Origin: Phycomyces nitens | Lineage: Eukaryota > Mucoromycota > Mucoromycetes > Mucorales > Phycomycetaceae | Assembly: GCA_022702545.1 (NCBI GenBank) | Contig: JAHRBC010000003.1 | Location: 806,001 to 870,000 of the forward strand | Reading direction: 5' to 3' | Length of the DNA: 64,000 nucleotides | Shown: positions 24,345 through 36,337 of the stretch, piece by piece | Position numbering within the stretch: position 1 is the stretch's first letter | Layout of the letters: every line of letters begins with the position of its first letter | Notes under the pieces: generated by a model | Database searches by the model: none | What the model was told of the DNA's origin: nothing | What the model saw: the letters and a program-made list of their open reading frames with translations, nothing else | Position numbers and translations under genes: made by a program

Positions 24345-24670
24345 CAGCACACCTTCAAGCCTAATCATCTTGATTTCCTGGCTTGATTTTACCACCTCCA
24401 CCTCCATTACCATTACCATTATCATCCACAATCACCACCACTACCACTACCACCAAAACTCACTTCATCACTTTATCCGAATAGACTACAAAATAAAACC
24501 TAGTTATTGTACAATGAATATTGTTCATCTTAAAGTGTAGTGTATTAAATGAGATTTATCTTTTTTTATGTTGTATATATATATATATATGTATGTATGT
24601 ATATATCTTGATATTTTATCGGTTTTGTATCATCTTTTTTTCTTCTTTCTTTCTTTCTTTCTTTTTCTTT
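24345..24670. other. Intergenic between convergent genes
   Basis: 326 bp between convergent TIM22 and KES1. CCA/TCACCA-rich stretch at 24390-24460, (AT)n at 24575-24605 and (CTTT)n at 24645-24672. Nothing else seen. Confidence 0.5.
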
Positions 24671-26360
24671 CTAGTCGCGCAAATGAAGTGATTGTTCGTA
24701 AATCCAGGCACCATCGTCAAGATAAGGCTTGCCGACCATGGACTGCTTTAGTCCAACGGTGTGCTTTGTGTATGAGTCAGTAGCAGTATCATCCCTGACA
24801 AACTTGAACAGACTTGGCTCCCAGGTTTCGTGATTCTCCTCTCTCTCTTTACGCACCCTGCGCTGCCATTCTTCAATCTTGGACTTCTCGGCATTGGCAA
24901 CCTGGAAATTCTTGACCTTTAATGCTTCTGTAACCTTGCCCCACAGACGGTGAGACTCGATCTCCTTTTGTTCGTCATAAGGAGGTGTGCGACGGTCTGC
25001 CATGGGCTCAGCCTCGGCATCAAACAAGAGTTCCTTTTGGGTGCTACCAGTATGGTTGTAGAATGACTGATGGCTCCATCTGCCAGACAAAGTATAGCAT
25101 TCCTGGCCTTCGTAACTAATGGCTCCCTTGATGTGGTGATATTCTCCACCAAACCATGGCTTGGGAATAAACTCGATAATAGACTTGGCTCCATTGGTAC
25201 ACATGATAGTACACACACCACTAAGCTCAATAAAGGCTGCGCCAGTAAGTACACCACGGATCATTAGGTCGGGAAAGTCAATCAAATATTCCTCATCCCA
25301 TGGCTTCACAAACAAGACCGCACGTCCAACCTGCTCCACCTTGATAGAAGTACCCTTGAACTTTGACTTTTGGCCACCTAAAGAGAAACATTACAGGTCT
25401 ATCGATTCCAAGCATCATATCCTCTTTGGCTACAAATCTTACAGTGGCCATTGAGAGAAACGCCGGCCTTTTCGTCTTCCAAGTAAAAGGCAGAGATTGG
25501 AGGATGATGACGGACTAAAAGGACAATTGAAATCAACAACCATGCCCTTGTCTTGAATATTGGACTCTTACCTTGTTCGCAAACACACGACACATCCCCA
25601 AGATTGCATCTAAATTGTTCGCCCAAGATAGGGTTGTAAGGCTTCTTCTCATTCAAGCCATTTGTACAACGCGATGCATAACTTCCCCACAAGGTTGACA
25701 TAAACCAGCGCGTTACTGCCAGCATGCGCTCTAATACATATCCAGATATTTTTAGTTGGACTCGTTAATTACAAGCCGCCAAAAGGATAGCCAATAAGCA
25801 GCAATCAGTATTAATTCAAAAAACATTTACCCTTTGGATCCGAAGACTCACTAATTGCAGTGAAGCTGTAGAATAATAATAATAATAAACACACAGAACA
25901 AGAAATGTGTATTTAACAATCAGAACAAGGTGTGGGATACGGGATTCGGCCAAATGTAATTAGAAATACCCGAGAAATACAAGGTGTACCATCTTGCAGA
26001 AAATTCTCGAGTTACTTACCAACTCGGGTGGTCACCCCAATAAGTACTATAGGACAGGAATGAGTTTATCTGTTGGGGGGGTGGACACGCATTACTAATC
26101 CAATCATCATCCAAACTTTACCCATATTCCAACAGAGACAAGCCATTCAAGAAAAAGGCCGGGCAGGTCAGAGAAGAAAGATCACCCGTGAAGCTGATGA
26201 CTGTCTTGAGAAAATCCTTGAACTGACCCTTGGTACTTGGTTCGACATGCTGCATCGACAAGGTATCGACATCATGAACAGTAGGAGAAGTTCCCTCGCC
26301 ATCTGTGGGTGACTTTGGGTCGGTTGATGATTTGCCGAAAAGTGACTTTTTCAATACCAT
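24671..26360 (-). CDS. KES1: Oxysterol-binding protein, Kes1/Osh4 type
   Basis: Sterol/PI4P exchanger acting between ER and trans-Golgi membranes. Six exons (26360-26122, 26046-26020, 25865-25831, 25730-25572, 25514-25443, 25377-24671) join to 412 aa; it consists of the bare ORD domain without PH or ankyrin repeats, like yeast Osh4. Landmarks: lid KGQFKDFLKTVISFTGDLSS, AVTRWFMSTLWGSYASR, KKPYNPILGEQFRC, the family fingerprint as EQVRHHPPISAFYLE, PKPWFGGEYHHIKG and the C-terminal EEWQRRVRKEREE. The fingerprint normally reads EQVSHHPP; here serine is arginine, while both PI4P-binding histidines remain. The fingerprint is split by an intron between EQ and VR, so the arginine codon lies in a confidently placed exon. 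Confidence 0.94.
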
Positions 26361-28257
26361 GTTTGATAAAATAGCAACTGTTAATGTACAAAAAGGCTAA
26401 AAGAAAGAGAGAGAGAGAGATAATATCGGAGTATGGTTGATGTTATTTTATCATCATGTCTGGGTTATATGGTTGTCATGGTTACTTTCTAGTTGTTGCA
26501 GCGTTTCTGTCGTGATTGTGCGGGCATTAGACATCATCTCGCACTTTTAAAACAGTATAAATGGTTTTAAATACATATAAAAAAAGAATTTTATACAATA
26601 AAAATGGGTCAAACGGAGCTGAATTATTATTTTCATATAAAGCATCAGCCAACATGTTTTCTTCTTCTATATAGTGCATAACCATGTACCCGGGAAAAAA
26701 CAAGATAATAGAATGTCCATACTACACTACCAGGGGCCAAAGGGTAAAAATTGATATCTAGAGACAATAGGGGTTGCCATACAAAGAAAAAATTGATGAG
26801 GTATACTGAGAACCGGCCTAAAAACAAGTGTATATAATACATGGCCTTTATTATGGTATAGACACATCTAATAGTAAAAAAAAAGAAAAAAGAAAAAGGC
26901 TGGTATCTTGAAGATTTTCTTTGACTATAAATGTCCTTTATAGAAATGGTATACCTTGTTAATGTTGCTTGCAAACATCTGAAAAACTTGTAATATATCT
27001 TGTAGATTTCTGTATTAAAGTTCCCTGTTTAGATTTACACTAAAGGAATCTAGATTACAAGTGATTTATCCAATTCTGCTTCATGAACTGTGTATATCAT
27101 AACGAGTCAAATGGATTGGATCTCTTGATAATTAAGAGAATGTAAGTAATAAAACACTATAGACTTTTTGATGATCATTAAGCAAAGTATTTCACCTTTA
27201 TTTCGAGGATATGTTTATTGATAAGTTGAACAAAACTAGGTAGATATACATGTAACCCGTACAGAAGTTATACTATTAACCTTTATCGTTTATGTGGTCA
27301 AGCATCTAAAAGATCCAAAATGAAAATGTTGCTTATTCAAGGTTTTGTTCATTCGTCAGAGCACGCTTGTCATTTCTACTCGGTTTGTCTGTATTTCTGA
27401 AAGCTAATACGGGCATTCGATGACCACCCATGACATTGTTACCATGGTCTAAATGTCATCAGAGTTGAGCTTGTTGTAAGCTAGTAAAGACAAAAATATT
27501 CAAGTTGTTGCTTGAAACAAAATCCAGTCAAAGTATATTGGAGAGACAAGTTAGTATGCTGGTAAAGAAAATAATAACACTAGTTTCATCACATTGTATA
27601 CCAAGATAAATTATAAGGTGTATTACCTGTATGTGGGTGTGAGTAAGGTTGTTTTTTTTTTCAGAATCAGTTGCAAGTATAAATATCAACACCTAGACAG
27701 ACATCTTTATAATCGAAAAACTTGTGGAAACCATGTTCTTAAAAAGAAGTTTGGTTGTCGCCACTTAAAGGACAGATAGCCAAGTCTAGCCGGTTCTATG
27801 CTAAACAGATATATAGCTTTTATCCCAGGCTCATAAAAGAAATCCCTAAACGATAAGAAGAAGAAGCAGTGTTGTCAACCATCGACTCATATCTGGACAT
27901 GAAAAATACTCTTGGGCTAAACATTTTTTTTGGTGATTCTAACAAAAGATATAAAGAAAAACTTGTTTTTGTATTGGCATTTTATATTGATATTGGCGAA
28001 ACAAAGTCGAGTAATGGATATTCTTTTTGGTATTACAGTCATTTTGGTTTATTTATCATATTATATATTACTCCCTCACAAGCGATAGAAAATAAGAAAA
28101 CAAAAAACATTGAACCTGTGCTTGAGTGGAAAGATATAAAGAAAGGGAAGATTATTATTATTTTTCATGACAAAAAAAAATAAAGGGTGGCTCTGAGAGC
28201 ATCCATAATATTAGGAAAAGTGGAGTCAATGACGATTGACTTAAGAACAATGCTCAA
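26361..28257. other. AT-rich region without recognised gene
   Basis: Apart from a 104-codon frame (27869-28183, ending KGKIIIIFHDKKK, with hydrophobic centre HFGLFIILYITPSQAIEN) no gene-like structure is visible. That frame has no start context, introns or family and may be a transposon remnant. This stretch marks the change from gene-dense DNA to decayed DNA. Confidence 0.35.
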
Positions 28258-28335
28258 TTGATAGTTTTTTTCCTTTTTGTTTCAATCTATAATTGTGTTG
28301 GATACAACACATACTATTATCTTTGCAGTAAAGAA

Positions 28336-28790
28336 ATGAGTGTTGCACTCGCCCAAAGGATCTTTTTGGCAGAGGCCCTTTTCACTGAACCTGCTATCCG
28401 AGTAAAAGCGACTCCCAAAAGCCTGATATACCAGACCACCCTCACCGTCGTCTCGCCAAGTCTACCTTCCTACCTTCCAATAGTCGTATTATAAAGGTCA
28501 ACTTTTATCGCATCAGCACTCGAGATCCCAGCCCTGACATCCTTTCGCCAATTGAAGAGACTGTCCGGTCGTATGGAAAGGGTGTTCAGTTGCATTCTTA
28601 CGTTCCCCACTGCAGAACTTTTTGTGGCCAATATACCATCCTCTTGAACACATCTTGGTTAGATATACCCAAATATCTTCATAACCAGAACTGTCCTGTC
28701 TATCCTTACACCATTAAGGCCGATCGTCTTCTACAGGAGTAACTTCAATTGGAGATTTCTGAAGCAGAAGCTCTTTATGCGTATTAGGTA
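28336..28790 (+). pseudogene. Degenerate ORF, probably transposon-derived
   Basis: A frame beginning MSVALAQRIFLAEALFTEPA shifts phase into KVNFYRISTRDPSPDILSPI and LHSYVPHCRTFCGQYTILLN before stopping, and is followed by a (CTTTCT)n tract at 28805-28835. The phase change, stops and higher codon-like regularity indicate a once-coding sequence, possibly a retroelement ORF1/gag. Not assigned to a known family with confidence. Confidence 0.35.
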
Positions 28791-30705
28791 GCTGCCAATA
28801 CTCACCTCTCTTTCTCTTTCTCTTTCTCTTTCTCTTCTCATTGCGACCGTGAGTTCAATATCGAACAACAACTTTGTACTCTGATCTCTTGGGTTGCATG
28901 TCCATTTGTCCCCAATCGATTCCAGTGATAACCACTAGATCCAAGTCTGGATCCACTCTTTCACTTCCTCCTACCAGTACAGCTGATGACGAGGTTTACA
29001 TATCAATTTATGATCCTATTGGCTGATGGACCACTTTAGGCAAGTATTCGTTTGCCACAAGAGCAATACCCCAGTCAATAATAACGGATAACAAATTCTG
29101 CCGGTCCTTGCCTGCCTCTCCTTTCATCCCAATACCCTAGGTAATTGACCTTGATGGCAGTACACCCATGAATGAACAAATCATCAATTTTGGCCAATAT
29201 TGTTTACTACTTTTATAAATAATTGCACATTCTACCAGCTTAAGTGTCTTGAATGTTTGGGTTCTCTTCTCCACCATCGCTATTCTCAATCTCATTTTTC
29301 AAGTCCCAGTCAGATCTTTGTACTTTGAACCATGCTTGTCTCTTTATCCTCTTTCTCACTTTGAACAGTAGTTGTACGTATCACCAGATGACCGTGCCCT
29401 AGTTAAGGTTATAGATACCGATCAACGCATTGGCCATTTCTTCCAACATATTGATGGTAGACGAATAATATACTATTCTTGGCTCCTTAATTGCCTCCAT
29501 GTATCCCATAACATCCCTACTCTACCCAATATTTCCTCACTTATTTCCCTAGTTTGAATTGACAATTGATGCCTTGTAAAACCCATTCAAGGGTCTTTAT
29601 GTCGTCATCCTTGGTCACCAACTACTTTATTTTTTATCCAGTCTATTGTCTCAATTTCTAGACACTGGCTCTATTAGCCTACTTCCGAACAGTATTTCTA
29701 CCCAAGGCTTTGGATTTATAATGTATGCGCATCGATATACAGTAATTAAGACTGACAGGCATATTTTTGTCGGTGTTTGTCTGTAAAATGTCTTTTTTGA
29801 TTGACTTGGTATAACACCTCTTGATTAAGCACCTTGAAAAAATCCTGCACTTCAAGTATCAGACTTCAATAGTTATTCCCAATTCAAGACCATTCATTCA
29901 AAAGAACATCCAGTGCTTTCTTCCAAAAGATTAAGAAAATGATTTTTATTTATTTAATTAATAATAGATACCAAAAAGAAAATCCAAAAAAACACACACA
30001 CCACATCTGCTCAGATTATCGCCTCCTTGATTCAGATAGATAAAGTTGGTGAAATTTGTTGGAAGATTAGATGTTGGCTTGAGAAACTTTAGCACAAAAG
30101 AAAGAATGATGACGAAAGTGTATGGGATTAAATTTTTCTGGTCTAGGATAAAGTGCCCCTTCCACGATTACGCATTGACCTTCTTTCGTTAATAATTATA
30201 TATCCTTTTAACAAAAGTCTTTATAAGATGATGAATTCCTTAAAATAAAACATCCAAAAAGAAAAACCCTACACTGAACACTCTTGGAGGATCCACTGTA
30301 ATTCTGCCTAATCTCAGAGAAGCCTTGGGAATAAGCAAACGTGTCCTAGTTGGAGAAGTCAAAAAAGCATTTTTCTCAAGAATGCTTGACATCTTCATCA
30401 CCAAATAATATGCCCATTTCGATAAACAGGGTTGCCTAAAAACTAACGAGCCCTTTCTATGGTACTGCAACTACCTCATTTCCAGAAGAAAAGAGATTCC
30501 TTGCGACTTTTATTAATTGGCAACAATACCTTTCAGCTACAATCTGCGGATAAAAAGCAGTCTAAGATCAGAAAAAAAAACCGTAGCTTTGTTGCCGCTC
30601 TTCTCGCTGTAGTGATAAAGCAAGATCACCATCAGTAGAAGATATCAAAGGTTTGGTCAACTTCTAGCTACCCAAAGGTTCTTTCTAACATTATTTCTCT
30701 CCTAG
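28791..30705. other. Decayed sequence, no intact gene
   Basis: Scattered frames with many stops (for example near 28920-29100 and 29370-29560) suggest continuation of the degenerate element upstream. The possible 5' exons of the next gene would lie here (about 30480-30640), but I cannot place a start. Confidence 0.3.
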
Positions 30706-32189
30706 ACATCTCTTTTGTAACAACAAGCTCTGGAGGAACATACGAATACCGAGATAGCTCTGTTAACGACAACGATAGTCCTGTCCTTCCTTACATCACT
30801 ATCTTTGATGAAATATCCCCAATTTCTGAAGAAGACCTCTTTAGATTGGTATATTTATCAATAAACTTGCCGATGGCAGAGAGATTGTAAGTAAAAGTAA
30901 CTGATATATCAATTTTCACACTTTAATATGATAGATAGCCAACTCCTACTATTTATAGGAGCATATCTGGCATTACTTTTGAAGACAGCCTTAACAGCGG
31001 CAGTTTCTTACCTGATCCATTGGATAACGATGTTATAAGTATGATCAATAAGTTTACCAGAGTAAGTTGTACTTCACAAAAACAGCAACAAGCATAAATA
31101 TCTTGACTATCTATATGTTATAGGCTGTCGAATACCGCACAAAGGATATGCTTCTTTCCCCAACCAAAATTGAGCATATCAATATTGTTTCTCTGCTTAA
31201 TACAAGGCAAATATTTTAAAGTGTTGATTCACGTATTAAATGTATAGTAACCCATTCTTGTTTTTCAATGATAATGTAGCTTCTTCAACAGTTGTAAAGA
31301 TGATAGCATTTATCAATACAGCTACCGGCACTATGAAGCACCTGAAACAATAACGAACATGGAGAACAACCTCAAAATCAAATACATAGCTCCATTTCTG
31401 AATGCTGCTTTTGATATCAATGATAAGCTAATTGTCTTTTGGTAAGCTGTAAACTTGATGGAAAAACTATTATTGTACAAGACGTAATTCTCATCGGTAA
31501 GAAATGATTTTCTTAATGCAGGGATACATCTTTGAGTCTTTATACAAACTCAAATATGAAAATACAAAAAAAGACAAACTACTGCTGCCAAACTCAAAAC
31601 AATTGATGGCATGGAAATTGGCGTGGTAGAAATCAAGCCATTTAACACCCCCGCCGAAAAAGTTGAAGAAGATCGAGTCCGGCTTGCCGAGATCAGCAAG
31701 AAAATGCTTCACAAAAGAATCTTGGCTGCAAAGAGCGAGAAAGAGCTGGTTACCTTTGCTATTATGATTTCAGGTGAATACTAATCTTGTTAATATATGA
31801 GTTTACCTTTTATTAACATCTTTACAAACAGGCATTAATATTGAATATTATGTCCATAAATATAAGCCTCAAGAATCAGTAATACCAAGTGGGGGTGGAA
31901 TGAAACATGCAAATAAGTACACTTTTCAGCTTGTAAAAAAGTCGATTCTTCCCACGTTCCCCAGCACTTTCAGCAACATGTCTCTTTCATTAGAGTCCTT
32001 GACCCACTTCAAGGTAAGAAAGGAGATATAATAATACCGTAAAGGCAGTTATTTTATAACTTTTAATTTTCTTAGAAAATGATGGTCAAAAGCATTGCTC
32101 CAGATTCAGATGTCGAAAAGCCATATATTTATAAAGATAGCTACAAAGAATTCGAACCAATTGTAACACTTCTGAAGTTTAATGAATAA
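30706..32189 (+). CDS. Multi-exon gene of unknown family with a VEIK motif; 5' end unresolved, one frameshift
   Basis: Seven consecutive exons splice coherently: 30706-30886, 30959-31061, 31124-31206 (GC donor), 31280-31441, 31522-31773, 31832-32013 and 32076-32189 (TAA). Product pieces in order: YITIFDEISPISEEDLFRLV, ISGITFEDSLNSGSFLPDPL, RTKDMLLSPTKIEHINIVSL, YRHYEAPETITNMENNLKIK, KTIDGMEIGVVEIKPFNTPA, MLHKRILAAKSEKELVTFAI, YTFQLVKKSILPTFPSTF and KMMVKSIAPDSDVEKPY. Exon 5 carries one extra A in an A7 tract at about 31566-31572; without it the frame is continuous. The GVVEIKP segment, followed by a helical stretch, resembles the ExK half of a PD-(D/E)XK nuclease core. That is inference from one motif. 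The frameshift means either a sequencing error or a recently broken gene. Confidence 0.5.
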
Positions 32190-33142
32190 AATAATCCTGA
32201 CATTTGTGGGCACCGTAAAATTGACTATAAAAAATACGACTCGCACTCAATAAAAGGAACTTTTTGAAAATTATTCTGGAGATAAAGGGGTACTCATATG
32301 TAAAGTACTAATTGTAATATATAGATTTGCATTAAGCATCTATTCAACTATATTTTTTCAAGTTTTGAATTTATTCTTATTACCTTTGGATATTCCTGGA
32401 AAAAAAATATATGGATGTTATATAGGCAAAAACATTCAAAACTTAACTAGATATGCTGCAATATTTTCAATTCTCAACTCTTTTTGTTTAGGTTTTAAAG
32501 TGTTAAAAACAATAGAAAGTCAACTAGAGACAGTGTATTAAGATTCTTGATGCTTTCGACTGAGCTCAGCTCTGAACTGTTTAGTTGTTATTTTGAAAAT
32601 ATCATATACTTTGGAGTATTCATTTTTCCATTTCCTACAACAAGTAGTATATATATATTCTTGACGTTGAACATGTTGTACTTTGAAAGTTGCCTCAACT
32701 TTGTTATTCAGATTCAAAATATCAAGAAAGATAAATAGCTAGAGTATATAAAAAAGAAAAAATAATAGAAATACGTCTAGATTCTATACAAGATTGATGA
32801 CAGCCATAACTAAATTATACAAGTGATATCTCCATAAGCTAATGATTTTATCCGCGATCACAACTAGGGCTTCTGTATAAGCATACCAGTATTTCATTGC
32901 TTTGAGAGTGTAGCTATCTATACTTTTTAATACTTTCATTCATAATATCTTACATAATGCAGATTTCTGAGCTATTTTGTTTCTTCAAGTATTATAAATG
33001 CCTGTGATTACTGTAATATTTGACTTTGGATTAGGGCCCAAATTTATTTAAAGGTCCGCCAATGGACCAAACCCACAAGTCAATTACAATTACAAAATTT
33101 GGTGTTTATAATTATTTTAGGAATATTTTATTAAATTGACAA
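32190..33142. other. AT-rich intergenic, U6 upstream region
   Basis: No gene recognised. The last ~40 bases before U6 (TTTATAATTATTTTAG at 33104-33119 and AATATTTTATTAAATTG at 33122-33138) are candidates for the pol III TATA element. Confidence 0.4.
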
Positions 33143-33165
33143 GTGCTTGCACCTCTGTCACATAT

Positions 33166-33197
<32 letters not shown>

Positions 33198-33257
33198 GGC
33201 CCCTGCACAAGGATGACACTAAACTTCTGAGATGGAACGCTCTACGGAGCAGATTTT
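33143..33257 (+). ncRNA. U6 spliceosomal snRNA
   Basis: Begins GTGCTTGC and contains the nearly invariant U6 core: AAAATTGGAACGATACAGAG, with ACAGAGA (33181-33187) for 5' splice-site recognition, AGATTAGCATGGCCCC with the catalytic AGC (33193-33195), and GCACAAGGATGACAC. The 3' part (CTTCTGAGATGGAACGC) differs from the animal/yeast pattern and is followed by a perfect GCTC-TACG-GAGC hairpin before the T-run terminator at about 33254-33262. Intronless. Pol III transcription is expected from the T run. Confidence 0.95.
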
Positions 33258-33262
33258 TTTTT
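33254..33262 (+). terminator. Pol III T-run terminator of U6
   Basis: A run of nine T residues immediately follows the U6 3' hairpin, the normal RNA polymerase III termination signal. Confidence 0.7.
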
Positions 33263-33334
33263 AGTTTCTCTCTCTATATTTTATATTTTTCTCTCTCTAA
33301 TTCGTCATTACCATAGTAATCAAATAGCACATCA

Positions 33335-34338
33335 ATGCTAAATTCTTATTTCTCTCTTTCTATACCTTTTTTTTATTACTATCAATCAAATCACACCTTG
33401 TCTCACCAAATCAGCAAGAAACCCCTTTACAAGCGAAAGAATCTTTCAGACTACCAGAAAGAGCTGATATTCAGAGGTGTCTTTTATAACATCTCACAGT
33501 CTTGCATTTCATATAAAAAGTATATACCCAATGCAACTATCAAAAGAATAATACAAAGATACACGACATGAAATACATTTTCTGAGAAGCAAAAAAGAAC
33601 ATTCAAAGGTCCTTAATAAGCGTGATTTACGCCATCTTGAAAATGAAATGAAAAACAATCGTAGGTATACACTTGGAGAGCTGACAAACACCAAGAGAGA
33701 CATAAATGCAATCATATCTCCAAGACTGTCATCTGCCATGTCATTTGTAGAATAGAAATGTCGTCTTTTTTTTTACACTGTGTTTAAGCTATGGATATCT
33801 AAAGAACATGAGAAGAAGTGCTAAGCCTTTGCACATCACTCAAAGTTAACCAGCCAACGATGGGGACATATACCGGGTCATGAATCTGGATTCATGCCTT
33901 TTCCTTGGGATGGAAATATGTGAATATGGAACTTTTCAGTGGAAATGTTCAGGAAAGACTGTATAATTGGCATAATACAGTTTGGCGGTAGTTCGGTAAT
34001 GGTGTGGAGTTGTGTGTGGACAGGAGGATTTGGCCCTTTAAAGACAATTATTAACATTCTACAGTATGCCTATATCAACTTACTGAGAAAAGACTTGTCT
34101 CTTGGACAATTTGGATGAACTTTATGGCGACAATTTTATTTATCGAGATAGTACTCCTTGTTATAAGTCAAAGCTAGCTGATGACTGGAAGAGGTACCAT
34201 ACTATCCCAGTAATGGTATGGCCGCCAAATAGCCCATATCTCAGCCCTATTGATAACTCGGGCATATATTGGATACATGGTAAAGGCAAGAGTGGCGGCT
34301 CCAAGAAATATCAAGAAGATGTATTCCGTAACCTATGA
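33335..34338 (+). pseudogene. Degenerate Tc1-like transposase
   Basis: Cut-and-paste transposase remnant with multiple stops and frame changes. N-terminal HTH-like part around LSDYQKELIFRGVFYNISQS and NATIKRIIQRY. Middle DDE part: GGSSVMVWSCVWTGGFGPLK. C-terminal part: NFIYRDSTPCYKSKLADDW then VMVWPPNSPYLSPIDNSG, which corresponds to the family pattern QDNAPxHKSK ... WPPxSPDLNPIEN. At least six stop codons interrupt it, so it is inactive. Terminal inverted repeats were not found. Confidence 0.8.
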
Positions 34339-35068
34339 GCAGTGGAAGAAAATACCAGTTAATGGGAAAAGTATTGGATGTCAATAACAAATCACATATA
34401 TGAAATGAAGAAATCAGGTTGGAGATCCATAGAATACTACCTTTCTTTAATAAGCATTTTATTATTATTATTGAATGTGGTATGTTTTCACTCATGCCCA
34501 CCATACTGGTTCATGTACAGTACCGTATAAACATCATTGGAAAATCAAGAATTCTGAAAACTAATCTTTCCAAAGGCCTGATATAAACCCAATTACTCAT
34601 CTTTGAAAGGCAATAAAAATAGACTGCAAAAAAGATATTATTGCTAGTAATTGTAATGAATACGTGTTATCAAGTCGATACTTGTTGATTGCTAATAGTA
34701 CACTAGACATATCAGTTTATTATAAAGAAATATTGAACAGCCTTAATGATACTCTAACTGCAGATTATATAGCACAATAAAGTAATGTCCCATTCAAGTT
34801 AATATTGAGTTGATATATAGAAATACAAGCACTATTACTCCACTAGAGTATGCTTGGATAAACTATTTAATATGTATAGAAAAGTTGCTTATTCATACTT
34901 ATCCTTTCTCATTATTATGTAAAATCTTTTATATATATATATATATATTCTGATAGGCTATATGGTATAGACTAATTGATCTGACAGCTACATACCCCAG
35001 ATGTTTTGATAAGGTCATATTTACGGCAAGATAAAGTAGTTGCAACAGTCATTTAGTTGTTATTTGGT
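34339..35068. other. AT-rich intergenic
   Basis: No recognised gene; includes (TA)n at 34931-34950 and the 3' flank of IST1. Confidence 0.45.
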
Positions 35069-36209
35069 TCATCTCTTTTTCAATGCTTCGAGTCGTTTAG
35101 CAAGGTCATCAAAACTGTCTTCTGCCGGCTTGCTTGTAGAGGGGACATTGACAGGCTTCTTGAGTGGTAAGTTGGTAGGTATATCTGGCAAATCAAATGT
35201 AGGGGAAGGAGAGCGTGCTGCTGGCTATATTTACGTGCAGAAGGTTAGTAACATTGCATTAAAGTTGTTTTTATTTTTGCCTACCAGCTGGGTCTGAGAT
35301 TTAGGTGCTGCCAAAATAGGCGGTTCTCTTTCAGCTTCTTGAGCCTGTATTTTTTAAGGACAATGGCAATAAAGACATTAAAGATCAAAAAGAGCCATAG
35401 TTTTCTCCATTACCTTTTCAGCAAGACCACCTCCAGGTACATCGTCATCGTCATCAAAGTCCTCGTCATTATATACCTGTTCTTTAGCAAGAACATCCGA
35501 AACCCACCCAACATCGTATGACTTTGCGATTTCTTCCAAGTATCGTTCCACCAAGAAGGCATCGGGTGCGTTGACCTGCATTTTGGATATAACCTAATCC
35601 ATTGTACCCATCAGCAAAGTATATCCTTATACATATATTCAGTATATTCTTCTTTGTTACCCTTGGGTTCACTTGGTTATCAGCATTATCCAAAGCAGAG
35701 AGCACAAACTCCTTTCCAAAACGGTAGGCAAGTTGATCTCTGACCTGCAAGTACAAGGCTCAGTTAAAGGTCTCGGGATTCCTTTATCTATCTTATTTAC
35801 CACACTAAGCTCCTTGACTTCGTCTGCCCGAGGCATGGCCCAAATAAGAGTGTGAACTGCTTCAGAAATACCGGGATCACATATTCTATATTATGTATCA
35901 GATATGGCATCCTTGCAGAAATAGTTATAACAAAGATTTGAAATGTGCATGCCTGTATTGCTCAATCAGACCGAATCTAGCGAGCAAAAGATCACAGTAA
36001 AGCTCTAGAATCTCCATGGCCTCCATCAGCAGATCCTCCCGGATAATATGTTCTACTCGTATACGTGCACTCTCAACCTTTCCCTTTTCCAAGAGAGTTG
36101 CAATCTCTCTTCTCTGGTGCTGATTAAGTGAGTTCTTTTTGGCCTGAAGCATCTTTAGTCGGTTTATGGCCAGCTTAAGCTGGACCTTTAGACGCGTAGG
36201 AGCGAACAT
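35069..36209 (-). CDS. IST1: IST1, ESCRT-III-like regulator of Vps4
   Basis: Regulates Vps4 recruitment in multivesicular-body sorting at endosomes. Six exons (36209-35953, 35885-35801, 35744-35661, 35593-35414, 35344-35285, 35224-35069) join to 273 aa. The ESCRT-III-like helical domain starts at the canonical MFAPTRLKVQLKLAINRLKM, continues QRREIATLLEKGKVESARIR, MEAMEILELYCDLLLARFGL, CDPGISEAVHTLIWAMPR, RDQLAYRFGKEFVLSALDNA and LVERYLEEIAKSYDVGWV. The C-terminus is disordered, acidic and then Pro-rich, and ends DDLAKRLEALKKR, a likely MIM-type helix for binding the Vps4 MIT domain. The start at 36209 was chosen over an upstream in-frame ATG at 36278 because the family begins there. Intron 1 has a GC donor (ACAG|GCATGC). 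Confidence 0.93.
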
Positions 36210-36337
36210 TGAGCAAGCCAGTAAAAGAGAGGTTGAATAAAATAAAGTATAGCGTTTGGTCTCCTTCCATTTTTCCATATAACACGTGATTTCTGCCTTT
36301 AGACATTGATTAATTCATAATTACTTCTTGTTCAGCG
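36210..36337. promoter_or_regulatory. Compact divergent promoter IST1 / STE14 with E-box
   Basis: Only 128 bp separate the two start codons. CACGTG at 36283-36288 lies near the middle. Shared regulation is inferred from geometry. Confidence 0.35.

Noticed and set aside
28258..28500. Functional gene starting MSVALAQRIF
   Set aside because: The reading frame must shift repeatedly and meets many stops; treated as degenerate.
33335..34338. Intact Tc1 transposase with introns
   Set aside because: Stops interrupt the DDE core in all frames and no intron borders restore it.
36210..36278. N-terminally extended IST1 beginning MEKWKETKRY
   Set aside because: The family consensus begins at MFAPTRLK, and the extension would occupy half of the 128-bp divergent promoter.
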